From CAVRQM01 sp963732775 (GTDB lineage: Bacteria; Pseudomonadota; Alphaproteobacteria; Acetobacterales; Acetobacteraceae): DNA of 64,000 bases. Positions within the stretch are counted from its first letter, which is position 1. The number at the start of each line of letters is the position of its first letter. The stretch is taken from the NCBI GenBank assembly GCA_963732775.1, contig CAVTAR010000001.1, positions 248,001-312,000 on the forward strand, in the 5' to 3' direction. Position numbers and translations under genes: made by a program. Below the pieces are notes generated by a model that searched no databases, had not been told where the DNA came from, and was given only the letters and a program-made list of their open reading frames with translations. Positions 16,175-27,924 of this stretch are shown piece after piece.

Positions 16175-18230
16175 TCAGGGCGTCCAGGTGCCCGAGGTCG
16201 GCACGCCCGGGGTGGTGAACGGGCGCGGGTTGAAGTCGGCCGGCGGCGGGTCGATCAGCGTGCCGCCCTGGTAGTCGGTCGGCACGATGTTGAGCATGTA
16301 GCAGCCCTGGCCGCCGGTACTGCGGCAGGGCGTGCACGGCGGCCGGCGCGATCGTCGCGTAGCTGGCCGGCAGCACCGGCGCCTTGCCGCGCAGGCGCAG
16401 GTCGTCGAAGGCGCCGGTGAGGTCGCCCATGCCCGGCACCTTCGCATCCGCCGGGCCGAGGTTGGCCTGGCCGAACTGCGTCTCGCCCAGCTCGCGGGCG
16501 CGGGACTCGTCCGGCAGGTCGGCGAGCGGGGTCATGTCGAACAGCTCGTCGATGAACTTGATGACCGAGCTGTGCTCCGAGTACTGGTGGCTGATCGCGT
16601 GCACGCGCCCATAGGGGGAGATGACAATTGCCGGGATGCGCGGCCCGGCGGTCAGCGGATGGCCCTGCGGGTCGAGCTCGCGGACGTGCGAGGGCACATG
16701 GTCGTACAGGCCGTCGGTCTCGTCGTAGGTGATGACGATGGCGCTGTCCTTCCAGTACGGGCTGGCGGCGATGGCGTTGACCTCGTCGGCGACCATCGCC
16801 TCGGAGATCTGCGCGTCGGAGTAGGCCGGGTGGTCGTCGCCGCCGGTGAAGTTCTTCTGCACCGCGGCGTTCGGGTCGACCGGCTTCAGGCCGTCGTTGT
16901 TGCCGAAGCCGCCGCGCACGTAGAACACGCCGCCCTGGGCCGGCAGCGCCTGTTGGCCGATGTCGGTGAAGAAGTCGGCCAGGCCGTGCAGGTGCGCGAG
17001 CTGGGTCGGGTTGTCGCCGACATAGCCGAAATACTGCGGGCCGTTGTGGTGGACGATGTAGGTGGCGTGGCTCGCCGCGCCGCCATTGTCGGTGGGCTCG
17101 GCGTCGTAGCCTTCCTGGTACCAGCCCCAGGGCACGGTCAGCTTGTTGCTGCTGGCGATCTTGGCGATGTCGTGCTGCACGTCGGCGAGGTCGAGCGCCG
17201 GGTTCTGGTCGGCGGCGGTGAGCGTCGGCGCCTGCGGGCCCATGAACGACAGCGGCAGGCTGGCGTAGGTCTGGTTCAGGGTCGGCCGCGCCGGGTTCTC
17301 GTCGAAGCCGTACGGCGGCCGGGTCGCCGAGGTGTCGAGGTTGGAGCCGGGGAACGGGCCGGGGTCGCCCACCACGGGCACGCCGCCGCTCTGCTGCACC
17401 ACCGGGCTGCCGGTGTTGGCACTGCTCTCGCCGGGGTGCAGCACCCACTGCGTCTCGCCGGACTGGCCGGCGATCATCGCCAGCGCGTTCGGGGTCGAGG
17501 GCCCGGTGATGGTCATGTGGAAGTTGTCGAACAGCGTGAAGCGGTCGGCGTACTGCCAGAGGAACGGCAGCGTGTCGCAGTCGAGGTGCGAGACCGACAG
17601 CTCGGCCTTCTGCGCGCTGGCGATCGAGGCGGGCGTGGGCGTGACGGCGACCGGCGGCTGGCCGGTGGCGATCGAGACGACCGCACCCGCGGCATTGGTG
17701 GTGTAGCCTTCCTGGTCGAGCGCGTAGCGGTCGCTGCGGGCCACGAGGCTCGGGTCGAAGTCCATGCTGTTGACGATGCCGGTGTGGCTGTGGTCGACCG
17801 AGTCCGTGTCGGCCGGGTACAGCGGCACGGTGGCGCCGTTCACGTCCTTGACCGTCTGGGTGATCAGGAACGGCGAGACGGAGCCGACGCTGCCGTCGGG
17901 GCGCACGATCGGCTGCACGAAGCCCGGGGTTTGCGCCGCCGGCTGCGAGAACAGACCGACCGCGCCGGGGAAGGTGCCGAAATGCTGGTCGAACGAGCGG
18001 TTCTCCTGGAACAGCACGAAGACGTACTTCACCTTCTGCTTCAGCAGCGCGATTTTCTGCGCGTGCGACATCGTGGGGGCGTCGATCGGGCGCACGAAGG
18101 CGTTGATGTCGGCGGTCCTGGAGGGCACGCCGAGCACGACCGGCTCGGCGGCGGCGGCCAGCGAACCATGCAGGAGTGCCGCCGAGGCGACGACGGCGCA
18201 CGAGGCCCGCAGCCGGTGTTTCAGGGTCAT
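16175..18230 (-). pseudogene. phosphoesterase family protein (acid phosphatase/phospholipase C-like), one frameshift
   Basis: This is a secreted alkaline-phosphatase-superfamily hydrolase of the PF04185 type. It has a signal peptide (VVASAALLHGSLAAAA), the metal-site signature FVLFQENRSFDQHFGTFPGA, a HSHTGIVNSMDF segment and VITYDETDGLYDHVPSH. The C-terminal GPRIPAIVISPYGR and SVIKFIDELF are also typical. The frame is clean from 18230 to about 16325. The last 50 residues (GGQGCYMLNIVPTDYQGG to the stop at 16175) lie in another frame, so one indel near 16320 breaks the gene. As written, the frame reads through into the downstream binding protein in frame, which would make a bizarre 1057-residue fusion; a single-base error is more likely. 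Confidence 0.82.
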
Positions 18231-18417
18231 GGGACTTCTCTTCCTTGTGCCAGGCCGAGGCAGACCGTTACGCGCAAGGCGGCAGTGCCGAGCGTGCGGG
18301 TGGCGTCTACGACGGGGCCGTGCGCCGGAACAGCGCGGTCCGCTTACAATTGGATGAAGTTTGGCTTACGGCACGGAAAGGCAGGCGGGACGAGAGCGGC
18401 CGGGGTGGGCTCGAAGG

Positions 18418-18786
18418 TTAGACGTGGAAACTCTCGCCGCAGCCGCAGCGGCCCTTCTCGTTCGGATTGCTGAAGGTGAAGCCGGACGACAGCGCCTGCG
18501 TCTCGTAGTCCATCACCGTGCCGATGAGGAACAGCGAGGCGCGGCGGTCGACCAGCACGGTGACGCCGCGGTCGGCCACCACCTCGTCGCCGGGCCCCGC
18601 CTCGGGCACCCAGCTCATGTCGTAGGACATGCCCGAGCAGCCCTTGGTGCTGACGCCGATGCGCAGCAGCTGGCCCTGCTGGCCGCCGGCGTACAGGCTG
18701 CGCAGGCGCTCGGCCGCGGCGTCGGTCATGGCCATCAGCGGCGGCAGCGGGCGGCGGGGGCGAACGGTGGTGGTGGTGGCGGACAT
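18418..18786 (-). CDS. sufA: A-type Fe-S carrier SufA/IscA family
   Basis: A 122-residue HesB/IscA-fold protein that carries Fe-S clusters to targets. The three conserved cysteines are in STKGCSGMSYDM and the C-terminal KGRCGCGESF. The N-terminal 20 residues (SATTTTVRPRRPLPP) are an extra basic tail. It is the last gene of the SUF operon, 25 bases after sufT. SufA and IscA cannot be separated by sequence alone; the context favours SufA. Confidence 0.9.
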   Translation of the reverse strand: MSATTTTVRPRRPLPPLMAMTDAAAERLRSLYAGGQQGQLLRIGVSTKGCSGMSYDMSWVPEAGPGDEVVADRGVTVLVDRRASLFLIGTVMDYETQALSSGFTFSNPNEKGRCGCGESFHV

Positions 18787-18811
18787 GGCGGCGGCGCTCC
18801 AGTCGGGGAAG

Positions 18812-19174
18812 TCAGAACATGTTCAGCGCGAGGCGGGCGTCCTCGGTCATGCGGCTCGGGTCCCAGGGCGGGTCCCACACCACCTCCACGTCGCAGGCGG
18901 CGACGTGGTCCACCGCGAGCACGGCCTGGCGCACCGCCTCGGGCAGTTCCTGGGCGCTCGGGCAGCCGGGGGCGGTGAGCGACATCTCGATCTTGACCCG
19001 GCACGAATCGTCGGTCTCGATGGCGTAGATCAGGCCGAGCTCGTAGATGTTGACCGGGATCTCCGGGTCGTAGACCGACGCGCAGGCCTCGATGATGGCG
19101 TCCTCGCTCGGCCGGCCCTCGGGTGCCGCGGCAACCTCGCCGTCGGGCGTCCAGACCGTGGTGCTGTCACCCAT
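18812..19174 (-). CDS. sufT: SufT (MIP18/DUF59 family) Fe-S assembly protein
   Basis: A 120-residue protein of the MIP18/DUF59 family, which matures Fe-S proteins. It has the signature IIEACASVYDPEIPVNIYEL, the motif LTAPGCPSAQELPEAVRQAV with its conserved Cys, and the end VVWDPPWDPSRMTEDARLAL. It overlaps the end of sufU by 8 bases, so the two are co-translated. Confidence 0.92.
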   Translation of the reverse strand: MGDSTTVWTPDGEVAAAPEGRPSEDAIIEACASVYDPEIPVNIYELGLIYAIETDDSCRVKIEMSLTAPGCPSAQELPEAVRQAVLAVDHVAACDVEVVWDPPWDPSRMTEDARLALNMF

Positions 19175-19642
19175 GGAGACTCTCCTGCTGGCCGTCGCGC
19201 GCCCCGTCGAGTGCCGAACAGAGCGCGTCCCAAGGCAGCATGGCGCACTTGATGCGCGACGGGTAGGCGTGCAACCCCGCGAGTGGCAGCAGTGCCGCCG
19301 GCGCGTCGCCCGCGCCGACGCCGACGCCGACGCCCGGACCGGTGCGGGCGAGGGCGGCGAGCGTGCCGGCGAGCCGGCGCACGCCGTCGGCGTCGAGGCC
19401 CAGCGTGGCCTCGGCCATCAGGTCGGCCGAGGCGATGCTGATGGCGCAGCCGCGCGCCTCGAAGCCGATCGCGGCGACGCGGCCATCGTCGGCGCGGCGG
19501 ACGAAGACGTGGCAGCGGTCGCCGCACAGCGCGTTGTGGCCGCGCGCCTCGGCGTCGAACACGTCGAGCCGGCGGCCGTGGCGCGGCTGGCGGCCCCGGT
19601 CGAGGATGACGGCCTGGTACAGCTCGGACGCGCCGTCGAGCA

Positions 19643-19643
<1 letters not shown>
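19167..19643 (-). CDS. sufU: SufU-like NifU-family scaffold or sulfur-transfer protein
   Basis: A 158-residue IscU-fold protein. It keeps the SufU-type ligands: Cys40 with Asp42 in ALCGDRCHVFV, Cys66 in ARGCAISIASADLM and Cys133 in IKCAMLPWDAL. SufU accepts sulfur from SufS through zinc-ligand exchange. The middle carries a GVGVGVGAGDAPAA insert that is low-complexity. The ATG overlaps the sufS stop (ATGA at 19640-19643). The genome also has a sufE gene at 45488, so two partners for SufS are present. Confidence 0.88.
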
Positions 19644-20904
<1,261 letters not shown>

Positions 20905-20908
<4 letters not shown>

Positions 20909-22166
20909 GACTGCCTCTCCCACCAACCCGCGACCGCCGCCTCCAGCCAGGCGCGACCCGCCTCGTGCGCGATCGGATCGATCGCCTCGGCCAGGAAGGC
21001 GCGCACCAGCATCTCGCGGGCCTGCGCCTCGGGGATGCCGCGGCTGCGCAGGTAGAACGCCTGGTCGGCGTCGAGCGCGCCCACGGTCGCGCCATGGCTG
21101 CACTTCACGTCGTCGGCGTAGATCTCGAGCTGCGGCTTGCTGTTCATCTCGGCGTGCTCGCTGAGCAGCAGCGCCTGGTTCATCTGGTAGCCGTCGGTCT
21201 TCTGGGCGACGCGGGCGACCTCGATCCTGCCCTGGAACACGCCGTGCGAGCGGCCGGTCAGCACGGACTTCACGGTCTGGCGCGAGGCGCAGGACGGCGC
21301 CTCGTGCGCGACCACGGTGGTGAAGTCGGCGTGCTGCGTGCCGCCCAGCAGCTGCGCCGCGTTCAGGTGCGCGGCCGCACCCGGGCCGGCGAGCTGCGCG
21401 TGCACCTCCATGCGCGCCAGCCGCGCGCCCAGGGTGAGCGCGAAGCTGTCGTAGGTGGCGCGCGCCGCGATGCGGACGTGGACCGAGGAGAGATGGAACG
21501 CCTGTGGCAATTCGTCCTGCAGGCGCAGATGCGTGAGCGTGGCGCCCTCGGCGAGCGCGATCTCCAGCACCGGGTTGTGCAGGTAGGTGCCGTCGCCGGC
21601 CGCCAGCTCCAGCAGCACGAGGCGGGCGCCGCGACCGAGCCGCAGCGCGTGGCGGGGGTGCGACGAGATGGGCCGGCCGTGCACGTCGGTGGACAGGTTG
21701 GCGAGCAGCAGGGTGCCGGCGTCGGCACCGGCCGGCACCTCGATGGCCGCGCCGTCCTCGGTCAGCATCCCGTTCAGCGCCACCAGCCGGTCGTGCTCGG
21801 GCCGCGCCACCGCGCCGAACGGCGGCGAGCCGGTGCGCACGCCGCAGGCCGTGGGCAGGACGGACAGGTCGGCATCGAACCGCCCGTCGACGAACACCAC
21901 GCGCGGCGCGTCGATGGCGGGCAGGCGGGCGAACACCTCGGCCGAGCGGCCGACCGGCACCAGCGGCTCGGCGAACGTCATGCCGGCCAGCGGGCGCAGG
22001 TTGGTGTAGTGCCATGCCTCCTCGCGCGGCGTCGGCAAGCCGTGCGCGCGGAAGGCGGCCACCGCCTCGGCGCGGGCGTGCGGCATGGACAGGCGCGCGG
22101 CCAGGCCCTCGTAGCGCGACAGGAAGTGGCGCGTGGTGTCGGCCAGCGGGTTGGGGCGGATGGCGT

Positions 22167-22170
<4 letters not shown>
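20905..22170 (-). CDS. sufD: Fe-S assembly protein SufD
   Basis: A 421-residue SufD, partner of SufB and SufC in the cluster scaffold. It has the N-terminal REEAWHYTNLRPLAGMTF, the beta-helix core ending in VFQGRIEVARVAQKTDGYQM, and the SufB/SufD signature LEIYADDVKCSHGATVGALD with LRSRGIPEAQAREMLVRAFL. The natural start is the ATG at 22168-22170, in an ATGA overlap with the true end of sufC. As the sequence is written, however, sufC has lost its stop and runs in frame into this gene. Confidence 0.94.
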
Positions 22171-24413
<2,243 letters not shown>

Positions 24414-24479
24414 GGCGGTTCCTTCTCTCGGGTCGGCTCTCGGGTCGGCGCGGCGTCCGGCGCTGCGGCCGGGACGGGT

Positions 24480-24941
24480 CTATTCGGCCGGGACGGCCTG
24501 GGTCGCCTGGTCCACCAGGGGGCGCAGGCGGGCGCGCGGCGGGCCGGCCCGCAGGTCGGCGAGGCTGATCGACTCGAGCGCGCCGCGGATCGCGTCGTTG
24601 ACCAGGTCCCAGCGGCCGCGCAGGGCGCATTGCCGGCTCACCTCGCACACCGAGGCGGCGCCGTCGACGCAGGAGGTGAGGGCGATCGGCCCGTCCACCG
24701 CGGCGATCACCTCGGCGATGGACACGTCGCTGAGCGGCCGGGCCACCCGGTAGCCGCCGCGGGCGCCGCGCAGCGAGCCGGCGAGCCCGGCCGCTGCCAG
24801 CATCTTGAGCACCTTCGCCACCGTCGGCTCGGGAATGCCGATCGCCGCGGCAATGCCGTTTGAGGTCTCGATCGCGGATGCGTCGGCCAGACGGAGCATG
24901 ACGACGACGGCGTAGTCGGCGAGCCGGGAGAGCCGCAGCAT
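24480..24941 (-). CDS. Rrf2/IscR-type regulator of the SUF operon
   Basis: A 153-residue winged-helix regulator. It has MLRLSRLADYAVVVMLRLAD, the recognition region AAAIGIPEPTVAKVLKMLAA and the wing LRGARGGYRVARPLSDVSI. A cysteine trio C-x7-C-x5-C lies in SCVDGAASVCEVSRQC; IscR uses C-x5-C-x5-C plus His to hold a [2Fe-2S] cluster, so cluster sensing is likely with altered spacing. Placed first in the SUF operon, it probably adjusts sufBCDS to Fe-S demand. I use the ATG at 24941 because homology starts there; 15 more residues upstream are possible. Confidence 0.9.
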   Translation of the reverse strand: MLRLSRLADYAVVVMLRLADASAIETSNGIAAAIGIPEPTVAKVLKMLAAAGLAGSLRGARGGYRVARPLSDVSIAEVIAAVDGPIALTSCVDGAASVCEVSRQCALRGRWDLVNDAIRGALESISLADLRAGPPRARLRPLVDQATQAVPAE

Positions 24942-25308
24942 CGGTGCCTCATCTGCATTCAGGACCGCGCCGGTCCCGAATGGCAATCTGGGTTAACCAC
25001 CCGGGGTCGTCAAGGCGGCCCGGCGCGCCCCGGACGGGCCTGCGGCGGGCGCTGCCGGGCGCCGCGCCCTGCCGCTGCGGCGCAATATCGCCGGCGGTGC
25101 CCCCGCAGGTTTGCCCGCTGGCGCCGCACGTCGGCGTGATGGTGCAGCGCGGTGCGACGTGCGGGGTTCGATCCGATGAAAGATTTCTGTGAAAGATGAA
25201 AGACAGGGGTTGTTTCACCCCCTTAAAAACGGTTAGGAAGGCTTCAGTTAACGCTTCAAGCCGCTCAGGGCGGTCCGTGCCTGCGGATGTCAAAAGGGGT
25301 GGGGTGAT
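24942..25308. other. divergent intergenic region with AT-richer segment
   Basis: These 367 bases separate the SUF regulator (left) and the RTX-like gene (right). The left two thirds are GC-rich with no feature I can name. The part from about 25165 to 25260 is unusually A/T-rich for this genome: it has gatgaaaga twice, a small hairpin agggg-(ttgtttca)-ccccct at 25205-25223 and gcttca twice. AAAAGGGGTGGGG just before the ATG at 25309 is a ribosome site. Promoters for both flanking genes must lie here, but no clear -35/-10 pair or IscR box is visible. Confidence 0.4.
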
Positions 25309-26487
25309 ATGGGTGTGGTGACGGTGATCGGGGTGGGCGGGACGACCGTCAACCTGCCTTTCCTGGGTGATGCGGCGACGGCCCTGGCTCAGTCCCTGGC
25401 GAATGTCATCAACGCCGAGGTGAAGGCCGGCACGCTGCTGGCCGAAGGCGCGTCCGGGATCGCGGCGCCGGCGCTGCCGGCCGGGCAGCTGGGCGAGCTG
25501 GTGGTGACGGCGGCGGGCACGACGCAGATGAGCGCCGGCTACAAGTCGCTGATCGTCAAGGCCAACAACGAGACGGTGCTGGGCGTCGGCGAGACCAACC
25601 AGTCGGTCATCGCGTCGGGCAACGCCATGACCTTCCTGACCAATGGCGGCTTCGGCAGCATCGTGGGCGAGGGCAACGGCAGCGACGTCGTGGCGACCGC
25701 GAGCGGCGGCGCGGGCTGGTCGGTGTCGTTCGACGGCGGCAACAACACGGTGACGGCGCTGACCGGCAACGACACGGTGTCGGCCGGCAACGGCGCGAAC
25801 TCCATCCTGCTGGGCACGGGCAACGACCTGGTCGAGGTCAAGGGCCAGGACACGGTGCAGGCCGGCGCCGGGGCGGACACCGTAGTGGTGAGCGACCGCA
25901 GCGGCCTGCCCGCCGGCGCCAACCCGCCCGCCGGCAGCGCGGTCGTGTTCGGCGGCTCGGGCAGCCTGCTGTTCGCGGCCAGCAACTCGCACAACACGGT
26001 GGTCGGCGGCACCGGCAGCGAGACCATCTTCGGCGGCTCGGGCTCGAGCTATCTCCAGGGCGGTTCGGGCGGCAACAACTACATCATGGGCGCCGGCACG
26101 CTGCTCGGCGGCGGCAGCGGCGACTCGATCTACGCCACCGGCTCCGGCAACAGCCTGATCCAGGCGGGCGCCGGCAACGAGACGCTGTCGGCGGCGCTGT
26201 CGAGCGGTGCGGACACCTTCGTCGCGAGCGCCGGGCACGACACCATCACCGCCGGCACCGGCCACGACCTGCTGCAGATCGTCAACGGCGCGGCGGGCGG
26301 CAGCGACCTGCTGCTCGGCTTCGGCGGCGCGGACAGCGTCAGCCTCTCCGGCTACGCGTCCGGCGAGGCGAGCAAGGCGCTGGCCACCGCGCAGCACACC
26401 GCGGGCGGCATCACCGTCACGCTGTCCGACAACACGACGATCACCTTCAACGGCGTCAGCGACCCGAACAACATCCACATCGGCTGA
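25309..26487 (+). CDS. RTX-like glycine-rich repeat protein
   Basis: A 392-residue protein without a classical signal peptide. From about residue 130 on it is built of degenerate nonapeptide-like repeats in GG-x-G-N-D style: GGNNTVTALTGNDTVSAGNG, GTGNDLVEVKGQDTVQAGAG, GGTGSETIFGGSGSSYLQGG and GAGNETLSAALSSGADTF. The C-terminus (GGSDLLLGFGGADSVSLSGY and the last 60 residues) resembles the end of RTX proteins exported by type I secretion. Calcium binding and a role in adhesion or matrix are inferred from the family. No type I ABC/HlyD genes are in the window. A strong hairpin follows the stop. Confidence 0.78.
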   Translation: MGVVTVIGVGGTTVNLPFLGDAATALAQSLANVINAEVKAGTLLAEGASGIAAPALPAGQLGELVVTAAGTTQMSAGYKSLIVKANNETVLGVGETNQSVIASGNAMTFLTNGGFGSIVGEGNGSDVVATASGGAGWSVSFDGGNNTVTALTGNDTVSAGNGANSILLGTGNDLVEVKGQDTVQAGAGADTVVVSDRSGLPAGANPPAGSAVVFGGSGSLLFAASNSHNTVVGGTGSETIFGGSGSSYLQGGSGGNNYIMGAGTLLGGGSGDSIYATGSGNSLIQAGAGNETLSAALSSGADTFVASAGHDTITAGTGHDLLQIVNGAAGGSDLLLGFGGADSVSLSGYASGEASKALATAQHTAGGITVTLSDNTTITFNGVSDPNNIHIG

Positions 26488-26504
26488 TCTGAGCACTTGT
26501 GCGA

Positions 26505-26530
26505 AGCCGCCGGCAGCGATGCCGGCGGCT
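26505..26530 (+). terminator. Rho-independent-type terminator after the RTX-like gene
   Basis: A perfect 10-bp stem, agccgccggc (26505-26514) with gccggcggct (26521-26530), encloses a six-base loop. A short ttgcc follows, so the T-run is weak. It starts 17 bases past the stop codon at 26485-26487. Confidence 0.75.
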
Positions 26531-26796
26531 TTGCCATGTCCGGGCTGCCGGGTTAGCGACGCCGGCCCCGCGGTACCGGCCAATCGCGCGCCGATTAAGG
26601 GTGGTCACGTTCATGTGATCGCTTATGAAGCATAACGCCGCGGGCTGCGTCATTCATGCCGATGAAGGCGCGCGTGCCGGCCGGCCGGAGCTTCGCAGGC
26701 GCGATGTCCCGCGCGCTCTTGTGCGCCGCAGCATGTGACTTGCATGGGGTTGCCACGTTGGTCCAACACGGACGAGCCGAACGCGGAGCCGACCCC
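26531..26796. other. intergenic region before opgC
   Basis: No gene is visible. A stretch at about 26606-26640 is less GC-rich (cacgttcatgtgatcgctta) and may hold the opgC promoter. An in-frame ATG at 26656 would extend OpgC by 47 residues, but the added sequence has no membrane or family similarity, so I leave this as non-coding. Confidence 0.4.
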
Positions 26797-27924
26797 ATGC
26801 ACGCCATCCTGGCCGCCAAGCGTGACCCGCGCATCGACGTGCTGCGCGGCCTGGCGCTGGTGATGATCTTCGTCGACCACATCCCCGGCAACCAGCTCGG
26901 CTTCGTCACCCTGCACATGTTCGGCTTCGCCGACGCCGCCGAGCTGTTCGTGCTGTTCGCCGGCTTCGCCTCGATGCTGGCCTACGGCAAGGTGATGCTC
27001 CGCCACGGCTTCGCGGCCGGGGTGCGCCGGGTCGGGCTGCGCTGCCTGCGCATCTACGCGACCCACGTGCTGCTGCTGGTGCTGACGCTGGTGGTGGCCA
27101 AGGCGTGGCTGCGCACCTTCCACGTGGCGCCGCTGTCGGTGGCGCCGCTGCTGGAGGCCGGGCCCGCCGGCATGCTGCACGGGCTGATGCTGCACGCGCT
27201 GCCGCCGTTCCTCGACATCCTGCCGCTGTACATCGTGCTGCTGGCCGGCTTCCCGCTGCTGTTCGCGGTGATGCGCTGGCGGCCGTGGCTGGCGCTGGCC
27301 GGCTCGGCGGCGCTGTGGCTGGCGGCCGGGCTGGAGCCGCGGCTCAACCTGCCGAACTGGCTCGCGCCGGACGGCTGGTATTTCGACCCGTTCGCGTGGC
27401 AGTTGCTGTTCGTGATCGGCGCGGCACTGGCGCTGCACATGGCCGGCGCGGGCGGGCGGCTGGCGGCGCGGCCGTGGCTGACGGCGCTGTGCTGGGCCTA
27501 TCTCGCGCTGGCGTTCGTGCAGACCTTCCCGGCCGAGTCGTGGGGCCTGCCACCGATCCGGCTGTTCGCCATGGCGCCGCCCGACAAAACGCACCTGTCG
27601 GTCTGGCGCGTGCTGGATATCCTCGCCTGGATGCAGGTCGTGTTCGGCAGCGAGCGCACCCGCGGCTGGGCGCGCCACCGGCTCGCCCGGCCGCTCGAGG
27701 CGTGCGGGCGCCACTCGCTCGACGTGTTCGCGCTCGGCTGCCTGCTCGGGCTGCTCGGCCGGCTGGTGCTACGGACCTTCGGCGCCGACCCACTGCTGCA
27801 GGCGGCGATCAACGTCGCCGGCATCGGCGCGATGTGTGCGCTGGCCGTCTGGCTCGAGCGCCTGGGCGAGGCTGCGCGCGGCCGGCCGGCCCGGGTCATC
27901 CATGCGCCCCAACCTCGTGCATGA
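26797..27924 (+). CDS. OpgC-domain membrane protein
   Basis: A 375-residue polytopic inner-membrane protein of the OpgC/acyltransferase-3-like family; OpgC in E. coli succinylates osmoregulated periplasmic glucans. It opens KRDPRIDVLRGLALVMIFVD, with HIPGN and FADAAELFVLFAGFASMLAY, the family's usual start. About ten hydrophobic segments follow. No glucan synthesis genes (opgG/H) are nearby, so the substrate is open. The 3' end overlaps the convergent PEP-carboxylase-like gene by 29 bases. Confidence 0.87.
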   Translation: MHAILAAKRDPRIDVLRGLALVMIFVDHIPGNQLGFVTLHMFGFADAAELFVLFAGFASMLAYGKVMLRHGFAAGVRRVGLRCLRIYATHVLLLVLTLVVAKAWLRTFHVAPLSVAPLLEAGPAGMLHGLMLHALPPFLDILPLYIVLLAGFPLLFAVMRWRPWLALAGSAALWLAAGLEPRLNLPNWLAPDGWYFDPFAWQLLFVIGAALALHMAGAGGRLAARPWLTALCWAYLALAFVQTFPAESWGLPPIRLFAMAPPDKTHLSVWRVLDILAWMQVVFGSERTRGWARHRLARPLEACGRHSLDVFALGCLLGLLGRLVLRTFGADPLLQAAINVAGIGAMCALAVWLERLGEAARGRPARVIHAPQPRA

